Part shown: piece after piece, positions 37,801 through 45,097 of the stretch
Layout: each line of letters begins with the position of its first letter
How positions within the stretch are numbered: position 1 is the first letter of the stretch
Source of the DNA: SIO4C1 sp039820425
Lineage (GTDB): Bacteria; Cyanobacteriota; Cyanobacteriia; Phormidesmidales; Phormidesmidaceae
Length of the DNA: 52,974 nt
Assembly (NCBI GenBank): GCA_039820425.1
Contig: JBCBQD010000005.1
Span: 1-52,974 of the forward strand
Direction of reading: 5' to 3'
The notes under the pieces: generated by a model
Databases searched by the model: none
Seen by the model: the letters and a program-made list of their open reading frames with translations, nothing else
What the model was told of the DNA's origin: nothing
Position numbers and translations under genes: made by a program

Positions 37801-38418
37801 CGTATCGATGGCCATGCAGGGCCCCTGCAGGCCAAAGGTGTAGGCCAGCCGACCCGCGATCGCATTCAGCGGATTCCCCGTTAGATAGTAGGCATCGATC
37901 TGGCTGAGGTCGCCCGCGGGGGTAATTAGCCGCGCGTAGTCGTTGGTGGTGACCCCCACAAACACCCCCATTTTGCTGGGCTTTTGCGGGTGAGGGATGG
38001 TACCAGCATGCTCCAGGGCCTCCCAGGACACCTCCAGCAGCAGCCGCTGCTGGGGGTCCATGTTCAAGGCTTCTCGGGGAGAAATGCCAAAAAACTGCGG
38101 GTCAAACCCACTGATATCGCTCAAAAAACCGCCGTAGCGGGTATACATTTTGCCAGGGGCAGCGGGGTCAGGGTCATAAAAAGCCTCAATATCCCAGCGC
38201 TCAGCGGGCACAGGTGCGATCGCATCCACCCCCTCGTGCAGTAGTTGCCAATACGCCTCCGGACTGTTGGCTCCGCCGGGAAACCGACAGCCCAGACCCA
38301 CAATCGCAATCGGCTCGAACTTTGCCTGCTCAAGCGCCTCCAGCTTTTTGGCGGCCTCGTCAAGGGCGAGTAGGATGCGCTGCTGGGATGAAAGTTGACC
38401 GGTTGTGGCTGCGCCCAT
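31798..38418 (-). CDS. Type I PKS2, KS-AT-DH-ER-KR-ACP, fully reducing
   Basis: The start is ATG at 38418, one base after the PKS1 stop, with GGAGG eight bases upstream; the TTG at 38433 overlaps that Shine-Dalgarno and is unlikely. The domain plan and lengths match PKS4, and the two are obvious paralogues. KS: TACSSS near 208, EAHGTGT, TNFGHLES. AT: GHSVGEYV near 653, VSHAFHS, malonyl. DH: His in LQDHQIYQQ near 957, Asp in LLDACFQ. ER: NFRDVLNALG near 1498, HSAAGGVGQAA. KR: TGGLGSLG near 1815, LDD present (B-type), ANYAAAN. ACP: GMDSLMAVE near 2115. It adds two carbons and reduces the beta-position to CH2. Between DH and ER there is a Lys/Arg-rich stretch (TTKKSKRRN) not present in PKS4. The C-terminal acidic helix (DELADLLAQELSAI) pairs with the PKS3 N-terminal helix. 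Confidence 0.95.
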   Translation of the reverse strand: MGAATTGQLSSQQRILLALDEAAKKLEALEQAKFEPIAIVGLGCRFPGGANSPEAYWQLLHEGVDAIAPVPAERWDIEAFYDPDPAAPGKMYTRYGGFLSDISGFDPQFFGISPREALNMDPQQRLLLEVSWEALEHAGTIPHPQKPSKMGVFVGVTTNDYARLITPAGDLSQIDAYYLTGNPLNAIAGRLAYTFGLQGPCMAIDTACSSSLVAVHLAVQSLRNRECDSALAGGVNLILSPENTVALSKTQMLSIDGRCKTFDASADGIVRGEGCGVIVLKRLSDAIASGDNILATIKGSAVNQDGRSSGFTVPNKTAQQTLIKQALSGAKLDPAAIDYIEAHGTGTPLGDPIELRALGDVLGDNRPAEKPLLVGSVKTNFGHLESAAGIAGLIKVVLSMQHDTLPAHLHFRAPNPHISWAELPIRVTAENTAWVRNGQPRAAGVSSFGASGTNAHVVLEDPPIASPEETTHERPLHLLALSARSTEALQQLLESYSTHLSHHPQLSIQDICFSANTGRAHLEHRIGLLAASSEQLQQTLSNLLQGQDVSGVFRAASGAAPSVAFLFTGQGSQYWGMGRDLYETQPRFRAVLTRCDQLLRPVLKQPLLELLFSSEDTTAALNQTANTQPALFALEYALAQLWLSWGIRPAVVMGHSVGEYVAACVAGVFSLEDGLKLIAERGRLMQALPAGGGMISVLADEATVNQAIADFSEVAIAAINGPQSIVISGPQADLDKVVCKLQKDPIKTKALAVSHAFHSARMEPMLAEFRQVAEQVSYHPPQLNLISNVTGEAVGEEIATADYWCRHVRQPVQFYKGMQHLAQFNPDVYLEMGPKPVLLGMGRQCVAAESQLWLPSLRPPQTNWQTLLSSLGQLHVAGAKIDWTAFDADYVRQQIVLPGYPFQRQRYWVDVSPQVTTPGLALNPSAHPLLGQRLALAGLKDVRFTTQLSITHQPYLQDHQIYQQVIVPATAYLEMALTAGQQALKQQAVQLQSVSIQQPLMLSGTQPQTVQVVLSPEVDAEKTFRFEIFSLSEPQDEDPVWTCHAAGQVGVADSPLDASAVDLSQLEQQYGEPVSTNAFYQQLAAQGMAYGPSFQGIQQLRPAETSVLGEVSLPEGIDANGYCLHPALLDACFQVLGALMPSGEDAAYLPVAIEQLSVTGSVQGNLWSQVELQSAEQTTKKSKRRNIVVNISLFDAAGEPVAQLQGLSLKRVPKKVLQRVLQQDTEENWLYRVDWQPVGVPTAETPNATDHWLVFAEDSDRSLLEQLATAGVGYTQVTMGSRFKQVSESVFELDSTQPEQYGQLLDALQSVHGILHQWGATPVEVSSLSAAALQKSQQNACGSVLNLLQALSSQGRSLEGGLWLITQGAQAVGSSQTLLQPHQSSVWGLGRVIAIEHPELRCRCLDVEGDLPSLLDEIYSPGQDNQLAYRNGQRFAARLVRYKAPSLSANDASTLPDHPFQVRISEYGVLENLQTVPMTRKPPGPGEVEIQVRSVGLNFRDVLNALGMLKAFTEEMGIADTKDLPFGGECSGIVAAVGEGVSDLRVGDAVIATQTIGSLSSFVNVPADFVVPKPVSLSFDEAATIPTAFLTAYYALHERAQLKADEKVLIHSAAGGVGQAAVQIAQSLGADVWGTASQPKWEALYEMGVSHVFNSRSVEFAQQVLDATEGEGVDVVLNSLNGEFIPHSLRTLANQGRFVEIGKLGIWSSEQMTEERSDVRYEPFDLLNISLENPATIRQLLGELMALFETGALKPLNLVSFPIGEMVDAFRFMAQARHIGKVVISIPDAAEAAPTQAPDAAVPFEVTPKGTYLITGGLGSLGLQVAQWLVDKGAKHVALMGRSAPSQQATEVIQRLQRGGATVQVLKADVADADAIAPALAEITAPLKGIFHTAGVLDDAMLTGQSWQRFERVMQPKVTGSWLLHQLSIDQDLDCFVCFSSVSALMGSPGQANYAAANAFMDAFAHYRHSLGLKALSINWGPWSESGMAAALHSRNQARWAAQGVSLIEPTHGLTLMAQLLEQPRFAQAAVLPVDWQTYLAKLPPDLNLSMLQSFQAQQPAATQTPTLLLELRQTPAHKRVALLSRQIQSLVARVLGLSAQQVDPQQGFADLGMDSLMAVELRNRLQTSLGCTIPTTMAFDYPNIEALTGYLAEALALAEPPESENKVAEETEKLAAEAALDQLSQDELADLLAQELSAIREEKVS

Positions 38419-38419
38419 A

Positions 38420-41400
38420 TCAGTTTCCTCCAATCAGACTTTCCAGTTTCGCCAATCGCTCGGCGATGGAGGCATCTACCTCCGCCTCGCTCATCTCGGC
38501 CACCGCAGCAAGCGGGTTTTCTTCTTCCCTTTCTTCCTCTGGCGCAGCGGTATCCTCTGCCTGCCAACCCAGAACATTTGTCGCCAGATAATTTGCCAGG
38601 TCGTGGATAGTAGGCACCTCAAAAACCAGCGTGCCCGGCAGAGAGCAGGCAAAACTGTTTTCCAGATAGGTCTTCAGCTCGACCGCCATGAGAGAATCCA
38701 GCCCCATCTCAAAGAAGCCTTGATACAGATCGGGCTGTTGTCCGGAGGGCATGCCTAAGATGCGAGCCACCTCAGCCTGCAAGAACGCAATTAGATGGGT
38801 CTCTCGCTGGGCAGCCGGAACTGCCTGCAACTCCTCCAGGGCCTTAGCCGATGATGATTCAACACTTGTGGATGAGACAGCTAGCTCTGTCAGCAGCGGT
38901 CTGGGGCCACGCAACTCGTAGAGGGCTCTAAATCGACTCCAGTCGGCCTCCACAACCGTCGCCTGAGTACGCCCTTCAGCCAGAAGCTGCCCCAGGGCCG
39001 CAGTGGCGCGCTCAGCAGCCAGGGGGGTAATCCCCGCCCGGGCCAGCCAGTCTTCAAATTCTTGCACAACCATGCCGCCCCCAGCCCAGGGGCCCCAGTT
39101 GATGGTCAGCGAAGCTAGGCCCTGACGACGGCGATAGTGGGCCAGACTGTCTAAAAACTGATTGGCGGCGGCGTAATGGGCCTGCTCCTTAGACCCCCAA
39201 ACCGAGGCAATAGACGAAAAATTAACAAAAAAGTCAAGGGTCAGGGATTCGGTTAGCTGATGCAAGATCCAGGCCCCGTCCACCTTGGGAGCCAGCACTT
39301 TCTCAAAGCTGTCGGCGCTCATCTCCTGCAGGGGCCCATAGCCCGCCGCGCCAGCGGCGTGGACAACTCCTTTGAGAGGCGGCAAAGACGCTCGGACAGT
39401 TTCTAAAACCCGGGTCATATCTGCGGCGACGGTGACATCGGCCTGGAGAGGCAACACCTTTACCCCTGTCTGGGCAAGGGCTGCGATCGCACTCTCAGCC
39501 GCCTCTGAGGGAGCCCGCCTACCCACCAGCACCAGCTGCCTTGCCCCCTGCTGCGCCAGCCAGTTGGCAACGGCCAGGCCCAACGCCCCTAGCCCGCCGG
39601 TAATCAAGTAGGTGGCATCTTCACCGATATGTATTCCGGCTTTGGGCGGCTGAGGCGCATCCGCCTGGGGCACCAATCTCGCCACATGGCGCTGTCCGTC
39701 TCGAAACGCAATCTGATCTTCACCCTGGGCATCCAACAGCTCCGCCGCGATTTCATCCACCTTTTGCGTATGCTTGGCAGAGGATTGAGCGTCAATATCA
39801 ACATCCATCAGCCCGCCCCAAAGTTCAGGATGCTCTAGCGCCATCACCTTGCCCAACCCCCAAACCGGAGACTGGAACACCCCTGCCTGAGAAGGTTCTA
39901 TGACGGCTCGATGGGTGATCAGCCAGAGTTTTGCGTCCGTCTCCTGGGCGACTAGAGATTGAACCAGATAAAGGGTATCCCGACAGGCTTCAGCAGCCCG
40001 GGCTGGCCCATCTCCATAGCTAACATCCAAACTCCATAACGAAACCACGCCCGTCACCGGAGAAATCCCATTGTTCAGCACGGTGCTGATAGCCTGCTGC
40101 AGTGCGTCTCGGCGCTCCGCAGGTGCAACAGCCACGTCATCGGCATAAAGTAAACGACAGCGATGCCCCTGCTGGGTTAAAAAATCTCCCAACGCCTTGC
40201 CCAATCCGCCTTTGTCGGCCAAAATCAGCCAGCTACCCGTCTCACTTGCAACCGCCGTCTGGGCCCGAGGCTGGGGCCGCCAGACCAGCTCGTAAATAAT
40301 CTTCTGGAGATCGCCCAGGAGATTGTAGGAGCACTCCTGTAACCGACGATGCTGCTCCACCAGGCTATCAAGTAGCTTGGGCAACAGCGCCATCTCGGCA
40401 TCTGAAAACGTATTTTGGGTCTGGAGCTGCTGCACCAACTCCGGCACCTGCCCCCGTTCGATCCACTTCAAAACAGGGCTCTCTGATTCTGTTGTTTGGG
40501 CACCCTGCTGGTCCGTCGGCTCAATCCAATATCGCTGCCGCTGCCAGGGATAGGTGGGCAGGGTCAGACGGCGACGGTCATAGGCTTTGTCAAAACTCCC
40601 CCAGTCAACCTGAATACCTTTTGTGTAAAGGGTTCCCAGGGTCTTTAGCATCTGCCCCCAGTCTTTGCGACCGGCCCGCAGGCTGGGCAGCCAGACCTGC
40701 GGTTGCTTTTCAGGTTTAACGTCAGCGGGCAGGGGCTCAGCCGCAAGAATTCGCTGTGCCATGCCCAACAAGACCGGCTTTGGCCCCACCTCTAACAAAA
40801 TGGGACAGCCCTGTCGAAAAAGTGTTGTGGCCCCCGCCGCAAAATTCACCGGCTGAATCACATGCTCACACCAGTAGTCTGGCGTGGCGACTGCTTTGTC
40901 GGCTAACGTGCCAGTCAAATTAGAGATAAACTTAATTTTTGGAGTATGAAAATCTATCTGCCCGGCCACCTCTCTAAAGTCAGCTAGCATCGGCTCCATC
41001 GCTGGAGAATGAAACGCATGGGAAACCGGCAACCGCTGAGACTTGATGCCGCGCTCAGAGCAGGCTGCGATCGCAGCCTCAAGGACCGACTCAGGCCCTG
41101 AGATAACCGTGTTGTTCGGTCCATTAAAGGCGGCAATGGTTACCAGGCTATCCGCGATAATCCCACGAACGGTCTCACTATCTGCCAGAACAGCCGCCAT
41201 CCCGCCAGTCTTGGTCGTAAACTGCATTAGCCGCCCGCGATGGGCAATCAGCTTCAGCCCGTCCTCCAGGCTAAAAACCCCCGCGATGCAGGCCGCCACA
41301 TATTCGCCAACACTGTGACCCATCACCACCGAGGGCTCAACGCCCCACGACTGCCAAAGCTTCGCCAGGGCATATTCCAGGGCAAATAACGCGGGCTGGG

Positions 41401-43189
41401 TGTAGGCAGTTTGATTGAGCTTAGTAGTGGCCGCTTTCAAAGTGCCGTTGTTGCCAGCGGGATACAGAATGCTCAGCAGGGATGTGCCCATCTGGGGCTG
41501 CAAGGTCTCATCGCAGTGCGCCAAGGTCGCCCGGAAGGTGGGTTGGGTCTCGTAAAGCTGACGGCCCATCTCGACATACTGGGAGCCCTGGCCCGTAAAC
41601 ACAAAAGCAACCTTGGGAGACTTCTTGCGAGCAAGCTGATGGCGGGCTGCGCCAGCGGGCGTCTGCTGCAGCTTAGCAAGCTTTGCCCGAAGTTCCTGGG
41701 TGGAGGCGGCCACCACGCTAAGGCGATGGTTGAAATGCGATCGCAGCCGATTGGCCGTAAAACAAACATCCCCTAGCGCCACCTCAGGATGTTTACCCAA
41801 ATACGCGCAATATCGATCAACCAGAGCCTCCAACGAGGCTTCACTCTTGGCTGAAAGCGCCAGCACATGCTGGGGCCGTTCAAAGGCCGGTACCGGTACC
41901 GTTGCAGGGGCAACCCATTCCTCCAAAATGACGTGGGTGTTGGTGCCCCCAAAGCCAAAGGAGCTCACCCCCGCCAGTCGGGTCGGGCAGGGTGTTTGCC
42001 AGGCCTGGCGCTCGGTCGGAATGACAAACGCCGTACCCTCGAGCGAAATATAAGGATTAAGCTCCGTCAGATTGAGATGGGGCGGAACCTCCTGATGCTG
42101 CAGCGCCAGCACCGTCTTGATTAGCCCCGCCATGCCAGCCGCTGCCTCTAAATGGCCAATATTTGTCTTCACTGACCCCACCCAGCAAGGCTGATCCAAC
42201 GGGCGATCTTTCCCCAGCACCGCCTTAAGAGACTTAATCTCAATCGGATCCCCCAGCGGCGTACCGGTGCCGTGGGCTTCCACATAGCTAATTTCGCTGG
42301 GGGCGACCTGGGCCTGGGCCAGCGCCTGGCGAATCACCGCCTGCTGAGCCGGGCCATTGGGGGCCGTCAACCCATTGCTTTGACCGTCCTGATTAACCGC
42401 TGTCCCTCGAATCACCGCCAGGATATTGTCACCCGCCTGCTGGGCATCCGCCAGGCGCTTGAGCACCACCAGCCCGCACCCCTCACCGCGCACATAGCCA
42501 TTGGCACCCGCGTCAAAGGTTTTGCAACAACCGTCAGGGGACAACATCTGCGCTTGAGAATAGATAATGGTTTGATTGGGGGCCAGCATCAAACTGGACG
42601 CCCCCACCAGACATAAATCGGTCTCCTGGCTCAACAAGCTCTGGCAGGCCAGGTGAATGGCCACTAAAGAAGACGAACAGGCGGTCTCAACCGTGAGACT
42701 GGGCCCACGCAAATTCAAAATGTAGGAGAGGCGATTGGCCGCGATGCCCACCGTGGCCCCGGTACCCAGATGGGCGTCAAAGTCTTCATAGGCCCTGGCC
42801 ATGCGGACCCCAAAGTCGTAGTTGCCACAGCCGATAAAAACCCCTGTTGCGCTGCCCGCCAGCTCCCCAGGCACAATCCCCGCTTTTTCCAACGCTTCCC
42901 ACGCTATCTCTAGCATGAGCCGCTGCTGAGGGTCCATGTGCAGCGCTTCTCGAGGCGAAATCCCAAAAAAGCCCGGCTCAAACTCGTCAGCCTGGGAGAT
43001 AAACCCGCCCAGCCGTGTACTCATCGTCCCGGGCGATGCCTCTGGATCGTAATAAGCATCAATATCCCATCGATCAGTCGGCACCGTATCGATGGCGCTG
43101 ATACCGTCCCGCAGCAGTGCCCAAAATGCTTCCGGGCTATCTGCCCCCGGAAACCGGCAGCTCATTCCAACAATTGCAATTGGCTCCAC
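38420..43189 (-). CDS. Type I PKS1, KS-AT-KR-ACP, first extension module
   Basis: The protein has 1589 residues. The start is GTG at 43189; an in-frame stop three codons upstream excludes a longer N-terminus, and GAGG lies about 11 bases upstream. It begins directly at the KS (MEPIAIVGMSC) without a docking helix, as expected for a module that takes its acyl group from a free-standing ACP. KS: ETACSSS near 170 (Glu where the others have Asp), EAHGTGT, TNIGHLEA. AT: GHSVGEYV near 621, VSHAFHS, malonyl. KR: TGGLGALG near 1197, FSSIAS, AHYAAAN near 1338, with Trp eight before the Tyr and no LDD, so A-type. ACP: GLDSLMAVE near 1497. Predicted outcome: one malonyl extension leaving an L-beta-hydroxyl. 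The C-terminal acidic helix docks to PKS2. Confidence 0.95.
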   Translation of the reverse strand: MEPIAIVGMSCRFPGADSPEAFWALLRDGISAIDTVPTDRWDIDAYYDPEASPGTMSTRLGGFISQADEFEPGFFGISPREALHMDPQQRLMLEIAWEALEKAGIVPGELAGSATGVFIGCGNYDFGVRMARAYEDFDAHLGTGATVGIAANRLSYILNLRGPSLTVETACSSSLVAIHLACQSLLSQETDLCLVGASSLMLAPNQTIIYSQAQMLSPDGCCKTFDAGANGYVRGEGCGLVVLKRLADAQQAGDNILAVIRGTAVNQDGQSNGLTAPNGPAQQAVIRQALAQAQVAPSEISYVEAHGTGTPLGDPIEIKSLKAVLGKDRPLDQPCWVGSVKTNIGHLEAAAGMAGLIKTVLALQHQEVPPHLNLTELNPYISLEGTAFVIPTERQAWQTPCPTRLAGVSSFGFGGTNTHVILEEWVAPATVPVPAFERPQHVLALSAKSEASLEALVDRYCAYLGKHPEVALGDVCFTANRLRSHFNHRLSVVAASTQELRAKLAKLQQTPAGAARHQLARKKSPKVAFVFTGQGSQYVEMGRQLYETQPTFRATLAHCDETLQPQMGTSLLSILYPAGNNGTLKAATTKLNQTAYTQPALFALEYALAKLWQSWGVEPSVVMGHSVGEYVAACIAGVFSLEDGLKLIAHRGRLMQFTTKTGGMAAVLADSETVRGIIADSLVTIAAFNGPNNTVISGPESVLEAAIAACSERGIKSQRLPVSHAFHSPAMEPMLADFREVAGQIDFHTPKIKFISNLTGTLADKAVATPDYWCEHVIQPVNFAAGATTLFRQGCPILLEVGPKPVLLGMAQRILAAEPLPADVKPEKQPQVWLPSLRAGRKDWGQMLKTLGTLYTKGIQVDWGSFDKAYDRRRLTLPTYPWQRQRYWIEPTDQQGAQTTESESPVLKWIERGQVPELVQQLQTQNTFSDAEMALLPKLLDSLVEQHRRLQECSYNLLGDLQKIIYELVWRPQPRAQTAVASETGSWLILADKGGLGKALGDFLTQQGHRCRLLYADDVAVAPAERRDALQQAISTVLNNGISPVTGVVSLWSLDVSYGDGPARAAEACRDTLYLVQSLVAQETDAKLWLITHRAVIEPSQAGVFQSPVWGLGKVMALEHPELWGGLMDVDIDAQSSAKHTQKVDEIAAELLDAQGEDQIAFRDGQRHVARLVPQADAPQPPKAGIHIGEDATYLITGGLGALGLAVANWLAQQGARQLVLVGRRAPSEAAESAIAALAQTGVKVLPLQADVTVAADMTRVLETVRASLPPLKGVVHAAGAAGYGPLQEMSADSFEKVLAPKVDGAWILHQLTESLTLDFFVNFSSIASVWGSKEQAHYAAANQFLDSLAHYRRRQGLASLTINWGPWAGGGMVVQEFEDWLARAGITPLAAERATAALGQLLAEGRTQATVVEADWSRFRALYELRGPRPLLTELAVSSTSVESSSAKALEELQAVPAAQRETHLIAFLQAEVARILGMPSGQQPDLYQGFFEMGLDSLMAVELKTYLENSFACSLPGTLVFEVPTIHDLANYLATNVLGWQAEDTAAPEEEREEENPLAAVAEMSEAEVDASIAERLAKLESLIGGN

Positions 43190-43266
43190 CTGCGTCTAAC
43201 CTCACAACTCAAACACCTGTTGCCCATTTGGGTCACTCGCCAGAGAGCCCCTGCCGTGCGCTTGCC

Positions 43267-44670
43267 CTACCGCTGTTCTTCGGGCACTGAGAATTGCCTA
43301 AACGCCTGTTTATTTCGTCGAATCGCCCGATCGATCGAGCCCCCCACGACCATGGGTTTAACTTCACGGGCATTGGGCCACAGATAACCGATCGGTTCAA
43401 AAAATCGTTGGAACGTCGCCAGCAGATTTTGATGGTGCCTCAGGTTGGCATGAAATCCTTCATGTTCCTGACACAGGCACCGTTCCATCCAGTGCAGCGT
43501 ATCCCGGTGAGAAAGCTCAAATAAAGGAGAGCGCAGCAAACGATAGAGCGGAGTCATAAAGAAAGCATCATCCCTGAAAGTCATCGGCAACCACCCAGAG
43601 AGTCCCCCCATGACCCCCTTTTGCCCCCGCAACACAATCAGATTTGCCAGCCACTGCTCGTAGGCGGTTGGCTGCGGCATGTGCTGATAAACTTCTTGGG
43701 CTAGCACCTGCGACATCGTGGTATGAAAAGCCTCATCCAGTAGGTGATTGTAGGAAACCGCCGTTGGTGCAGGAATGAATTGCCCCTGCTTCTCAAGTTT
43801 GCGAAATCGTTTGAAGTACTGATGTTCAAAACCCTTTAGAGAAATATTCGCCACCATTCGCATGGTGTAATAGTGGCAGGCCATAAAGGGAGAACTGCCC
43901 CAGTTTAGGGTCAAGAACTTAATCACCGACGGAGACGCCGTATTGCCTGCCAACCCGCCTGTAGCCGTGGGGATAGGGGCATCCTGCCGGGCTGACAGGT
44001 ACTGCGAATAATATTGCTCGCCGTACATGCGACGGGTGAACGCCCTCAGTAAGGTATCTTGCAGCGTTCCAGATTTAGCACTCCCCCATCGGGTTTCAAA
44101 CGCGCTCGAGAGAAATTTGGGGGCTGCTTTGCTGGCCAGTCGGGTACTGGTTGAGAGTAAACTCTTTTTCGAACTCACCCGGGTACTCAAAAAAGATTTG
44201 CCCATCAGCGCAATCTTGGTTTTGAGTCCGATTCGCTGAAACGTATTGATGTGAAACCGCTCCTGGCTAGTTTCAAAATCAAGCTCTTGACAAAGGGTTT
44301 CATAGCCGCCCAAGTGGGCAAACACCCCCGTTGTCACCTGATTGTAGAGCATGGTGTTGGCTTCGGCATTCGCGGTGTGGTTGTACTGCCCAACCCAGTA
44401 CAGGTGATTTAGCGCCAGCTTCTGACTGGCCGAAGCATGTTCATAGAGGGGGGTACCATACAAGGTTGAAAATTCTCGCTCTCCCCAGTGGACATCACGG
44501 TTTTCCTGATAATTAAAAGCCTTACCCAGGGCCTCAATTTTCTCTGTATAGTCGGAGGCAGCGTTATTTTCATAGGTTCTGTTAATGAGCTGAAAATGCT
44601 TCCCATCTGGTCGAGAAGAGAGGGTAGAAGCCGGTCTCACATCAGCTGTTGGCGTACTCACGCTTTTCAT
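43267..44670 (-). CDS. CylC-like dimetal-carboxylate halogenase
   Basis: The protein is about 467 residues, largely helical. The start is ATG at 44670, with AGGGA 11 bases upstream; the TTG at 44679 is rejected. Candidate metal ligands, counted from the TTG, are Glu106 (NAEAN), Glu140/His143 (QERFH), Glu316/His319 (DEAFH) and Glu407/His410 (HEGFH) with further His nearby. This is the ExxH-rich pattern of AurF-like dimetal carboxylate proteins to which CylC and BrtJ belong. CylC chlorinates an unactivated carbon of a fatty acyl chain bound to its ACP. The placement directly after a FAAL and a free-standing ACP is the same as in the cylindrocyclophane cluster (CylA-CylB-CylC), which makes halogenation more likely than the N-oxygenation of AurF. 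The halogen position cannot be predicted from sequence. Confidence 0.85.
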   Translation of the reverse strand: MKSVSTPTADVRPASTLSSRPDGKHFQLINRTYENNAASDYTEKIEALGKAFNYQENRDVHWGEREFSTLYGTPLYEHASASQKLALNHLYWVGQYNHTANAEANTMLYNQVTTGVFAHLGGYETLCQELDFETSQERFHINTFQRIGLKTKIALMGKSFLSTRVSSKKSLLSTSTRLASKAAPKFLSSAFETRWGSAKSGTLQDTLLRAFTRRMYGEQYYSQYLSARQDAPIPTATGGLAGNTASPSVIKFLTLNWGSSPFMACHYYTMRMVANISLKGFEHQYFKRFRKLEKQGQFIPAPTAVSYNHLLDEAFHTTMSQVLAQEVYQHMPQPTAYEQWLANLIVLRGQKGVMGGLSGWLPMTFRDDAFFMTPLYRLLRSPLFELSHRDTLHWMERCLCQEHEGFHANLRHHQNLLATFQRFFEPIGYLWPNAREVKPMVVGGSIDRAIRRNKQAFRQFSVPEEQR

Positions 44671-44739
44671 AATAAACAAATCCCTGTAGCGTACATTACT
44701 TATCAGGCGAGTGAGAATCGGTCATCAAGATTCTCCAGG

Positions 44740-45006
44740 TCACTCAGATTTCGGCTCTCCCAAATACTGGGCAAGGGCTTGAACGGTGGGGTAGTCGTAA
44801 ATCACCGTCGGGTCTACCTCTGACCCTAGCCAATCCTCGAGTTCTCCGGTCATGCCGATGGCAGCAGATGAGTCTAAGCCATAGCTATCAAAGGGGACAT
44901 CTGTTTCAACATCGTCTGGTTCCATATCTAGCGCATCGGCCAGATAAGAAACCATCCAGGTTTGGATATCTCCGGCAGATGGCAGGGTAGAGGTCATCTT
45001 GTCCAT
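44740..45006 (-). CDS. Free-standing acyl carrier protein (CylB-like)
   Basis: An 88-residue carrier protein with the phosphopantetheine Ser in YGLDSSAAIG near residue 47. The ATG at 45006 has AGGAGA about 10 bases upstream. It lies 91 bp downstream of the FAAL and 69 bp upstream of the halogenase. By analogy with CylB, the fatty acid is loaded on it by the FAAL, halogenated while bound, and then passed to the PKS1 KS. The PKS5 ACP resembles it (DIQxW start, PFDxYGLDS), unlike the ACPs of PKS1-4. Confidence 0.93.
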   Translation of the reverse strand: MDKMTSTLPSAGDIQTWMVSYLADALDMEPDDVETDVPFDSYGLDSSAAIGMTGELEDWLGSEVDPTVIYDYPTVQALAQYLGEPKSE

Positions 45007-45097
45007 ATTGGCTGTTTCTCCTGTCTGGGGAATTTATACAGTCGAGTCAAACCCGGCTGCAACGGTCATTCTTGAAACACTGCACACTCAGGGGCTA

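Noticed and set aside
43267..44670. AurF-type N-oxygenase as identity of the CylC-like protein
   Set aside because: It shares the dimetal ExxH pattern, but the FAAL-ACP context and helix layout fit CylC-like halogenases better. Not fully excluded without alignment.
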